From an uncultured Pirellula sp. (lineage in GTDB: Bacteria; Planctomycetota; Planctomycetia; Pirellulales; Pirellulaceae), in NCBI GenBank assembly GCA_903820735.1, contig CAIJIZ010000223.1, positions 1 through 39,766 on the forward strand: a stretch of 39,766 nt of DNA, read 5' to 3'. The notes under the pieces are model-generated. The model ran no database searches and was not told where the DNA came from. It saw only the letters and a program-made list of their open reading frames with translations. Positions 38,877 through 39,766 of this stretch are shown in pieces. The stretch's first letter is position 1; each line of letters begins with the position of its first letter. A program made the translations under genes and the position numbers.

Positions 38877-38886
38877 AGTGCAAATC

Positions 38887-39766
38887 ATGATGAATGACAA
38901 ATTAACCTTTAGTAGTTCAGGACTCCTGGCACGGCTTTGCGGAGCGAAGTCTGGGAAGTTTCTACTGTCGATGATGATGCTATTCGGCATTCCCGAAATG
39001 GAAGGATTCGTGATGGCTCAAGACCAACAAAATTCAGAAGCGATTCCGCTTACGGCCGAAGAGTTTCAAAGTCGGATCAAGAGCAAGAACGTTGGTCCCT
39101 TCATTGCCAAGCTTGATTTGGCCCTGGAGAAGGCACCTAGCGATCCCGCATTGTTGGGTTTGGAGCTTCAAGTTGCACAATATCTTTTGATCAATGATCG
39201 TCCGAATGGGATGAATCGCTTTCGTGTATGGATACCCAAGCTCGAAAAGTTACCCCGCAGTGCAACGATTGATAAGCTATTGGTGGCTGGGGTTTTCAAT
39301 GCGACTGTTGTACAAGACGCGACTCTAGCTAAAGAGTTTATTAGTTGGATCGACACGGCTATTGGAAGGATTCCCAGTGGCGAGAGTGTTACTGAAATAA
39401 ACCTCAAAGGCAATCGCTTATCTTTGCAAGGATTAATTGAAGACAAGGCGCAGGTGGAGTCGGAGTTCAATAAGTTCTTTTCTGAATTGGAGACACTAGT
39501 TGCTCAGCAAAGTGTGCCTGTTTCTGTTTTAGCTTCGCAAGCGATGCGATACAAAAGTATGTTTTGGAATTCAGATCGGGAGCAAGCGCTAAAGAATATA
39601 TCACGAGCGAGGCAAGTCTACATCGAATTCATGAAGCAAGGAAACGTAGTGCCAACCGATGTGTTGGTCTACATTCAATTCATGACGACTTTAGCCAATG
39701 AAATATCCAAGGAATTGCCCCGCGAATCCTTGGGAGTACTCAATGAACTAAGAGATCAATTGCGTG
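38887..39766 (+). CDS. Predicted exported helical protein of unknown function (C-terminal part lies outside the window)
   Basis: The frame is open from the ATG at 38887 to the window edge, 293 codons. The first 50 residues look like a signal peptide: basic stretch (A-R-L-C-G-A-K-S-G-K), hydrophobic F-L-L-S-M-M-M-L-F-G-I, and a possible cleavage after M-A before Q-D-Q-Q. The rest is rich in Leu, Glu, Lys and Ala with helix-forming periodicity (for example L-D-L-A-L-E-K-A-P-S-D-P-A-L-L-G), as in tetratricopeptide-like or other helical-repeat periplasmic proteins. No catalytic motif is visible in this part. Only 10 bp separate it from the giant gene stop, so co-transcription is likely. An in-frame GTG at 38878 and an ATG at 38890 are alternative starts. 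A helper role for the giant protein is a guess from position. Confidence 0.8.
   Translation, partial: MMNDKLTFSSSGLLARLCGAKSGKFLLSMMMLFGIPEMEGFVMAQDQQNSEAIPLTAEEFQSRIKSKNVGPFIAKLDLALEKAPSDPALLGLELQVAQYLLINDRPNGMNRFRVWIPKLEKLPRSATIDKLLVAGVFNATVVQDATLAKEFISWIDTAIGRIPSGESVTEINLKGNRLSLQGLIEDKAQVESEFNKFFSELETLVAQQSVPVSVLASQAMRYKSMFWNSDREQALKNISRARQVYIEFMKQGNVVPTDVLVYIQFMTTLANEISKELPRESLGVLNELRDQLR

Overview
The window looks like a chromosomal fragment of a planctomycete, probably a Pirellulales/Rhodopirellula-type marine member. The main reason is one enormous gene that fills about 91% of it. The encoded protein carries the Y-x-P-L-E-x-R-x-L-L-A (LEPR-XLL) N-terminal motif typical of giant planctomycete surface proteins and a type I dockerin near its C-terminus. 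No RNA genes, insertion sequences or CRISPR arrays were seen.

Layout: (1) Positions 1-2462, minus strand, hold a tight leftward cluster in transcription order radical SAM enzyme (2462-1497), P-loop small-molecule kinase (1500-883, 4-bp ATGA overlap) and flavin-dependent tryptophan-halogenase-like protein (776 to beyond position 1). This looks like part of a small specialised-metabolite or amino-acid-modification operon. (2) Positions 2463-2783 form a divergent intergenic region with a GAGGGG ribosome-binding site for the leftward operon. For the rightward gene it has an extended -10 promoter, a 14-bp palindrome and a tandem 9-bp repeat. (3) Positions 2784-38876, plus strand, are a single uninterrupted gene for a protein of about 12,030 residues. 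(4) From position 38887 (or GTG 38878) to the window end, starting 10 bp after the giant gene, is a predicted exported helical protein cut by the window edge.

Order of the giant protein: basic N-terminus and LEPR motif; a 439-residue module present twice (3.47-5.9 kb); a long Gly/Ala-rich beta-solenoid of roughly 50 units (6.0-21.7 kb). That solenoid contains three 2.2-2.3 kb super-repeats of eight units each, plus truncated ones. Then come a filamentous-haemagglutinin-like stretch (21.7-27.6 kb) and an RTX-like beta-roll region built around five tandem 182-residue units (27.6-32.0 kb). Last are alternating golvesin-like and ASH-like domains (32.2-35.1 kb), four malectin-like domains with beta linkers (35.2-38.0 kb), an Ig/cadherin-like domain, a dockerin and an acidic tail. 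No catalytic domain was recognised, so the likely role is adhesion, cell-surface structure or matrix. Only about five cysteines were seen in some 12,000 residues.

The giant gene and the following gene are probably co-transcribed. The metabolic operon is transcribed divergently and I see no functional link to the giant protein. All family assignments come from reading motifs by eye; no database search was run.
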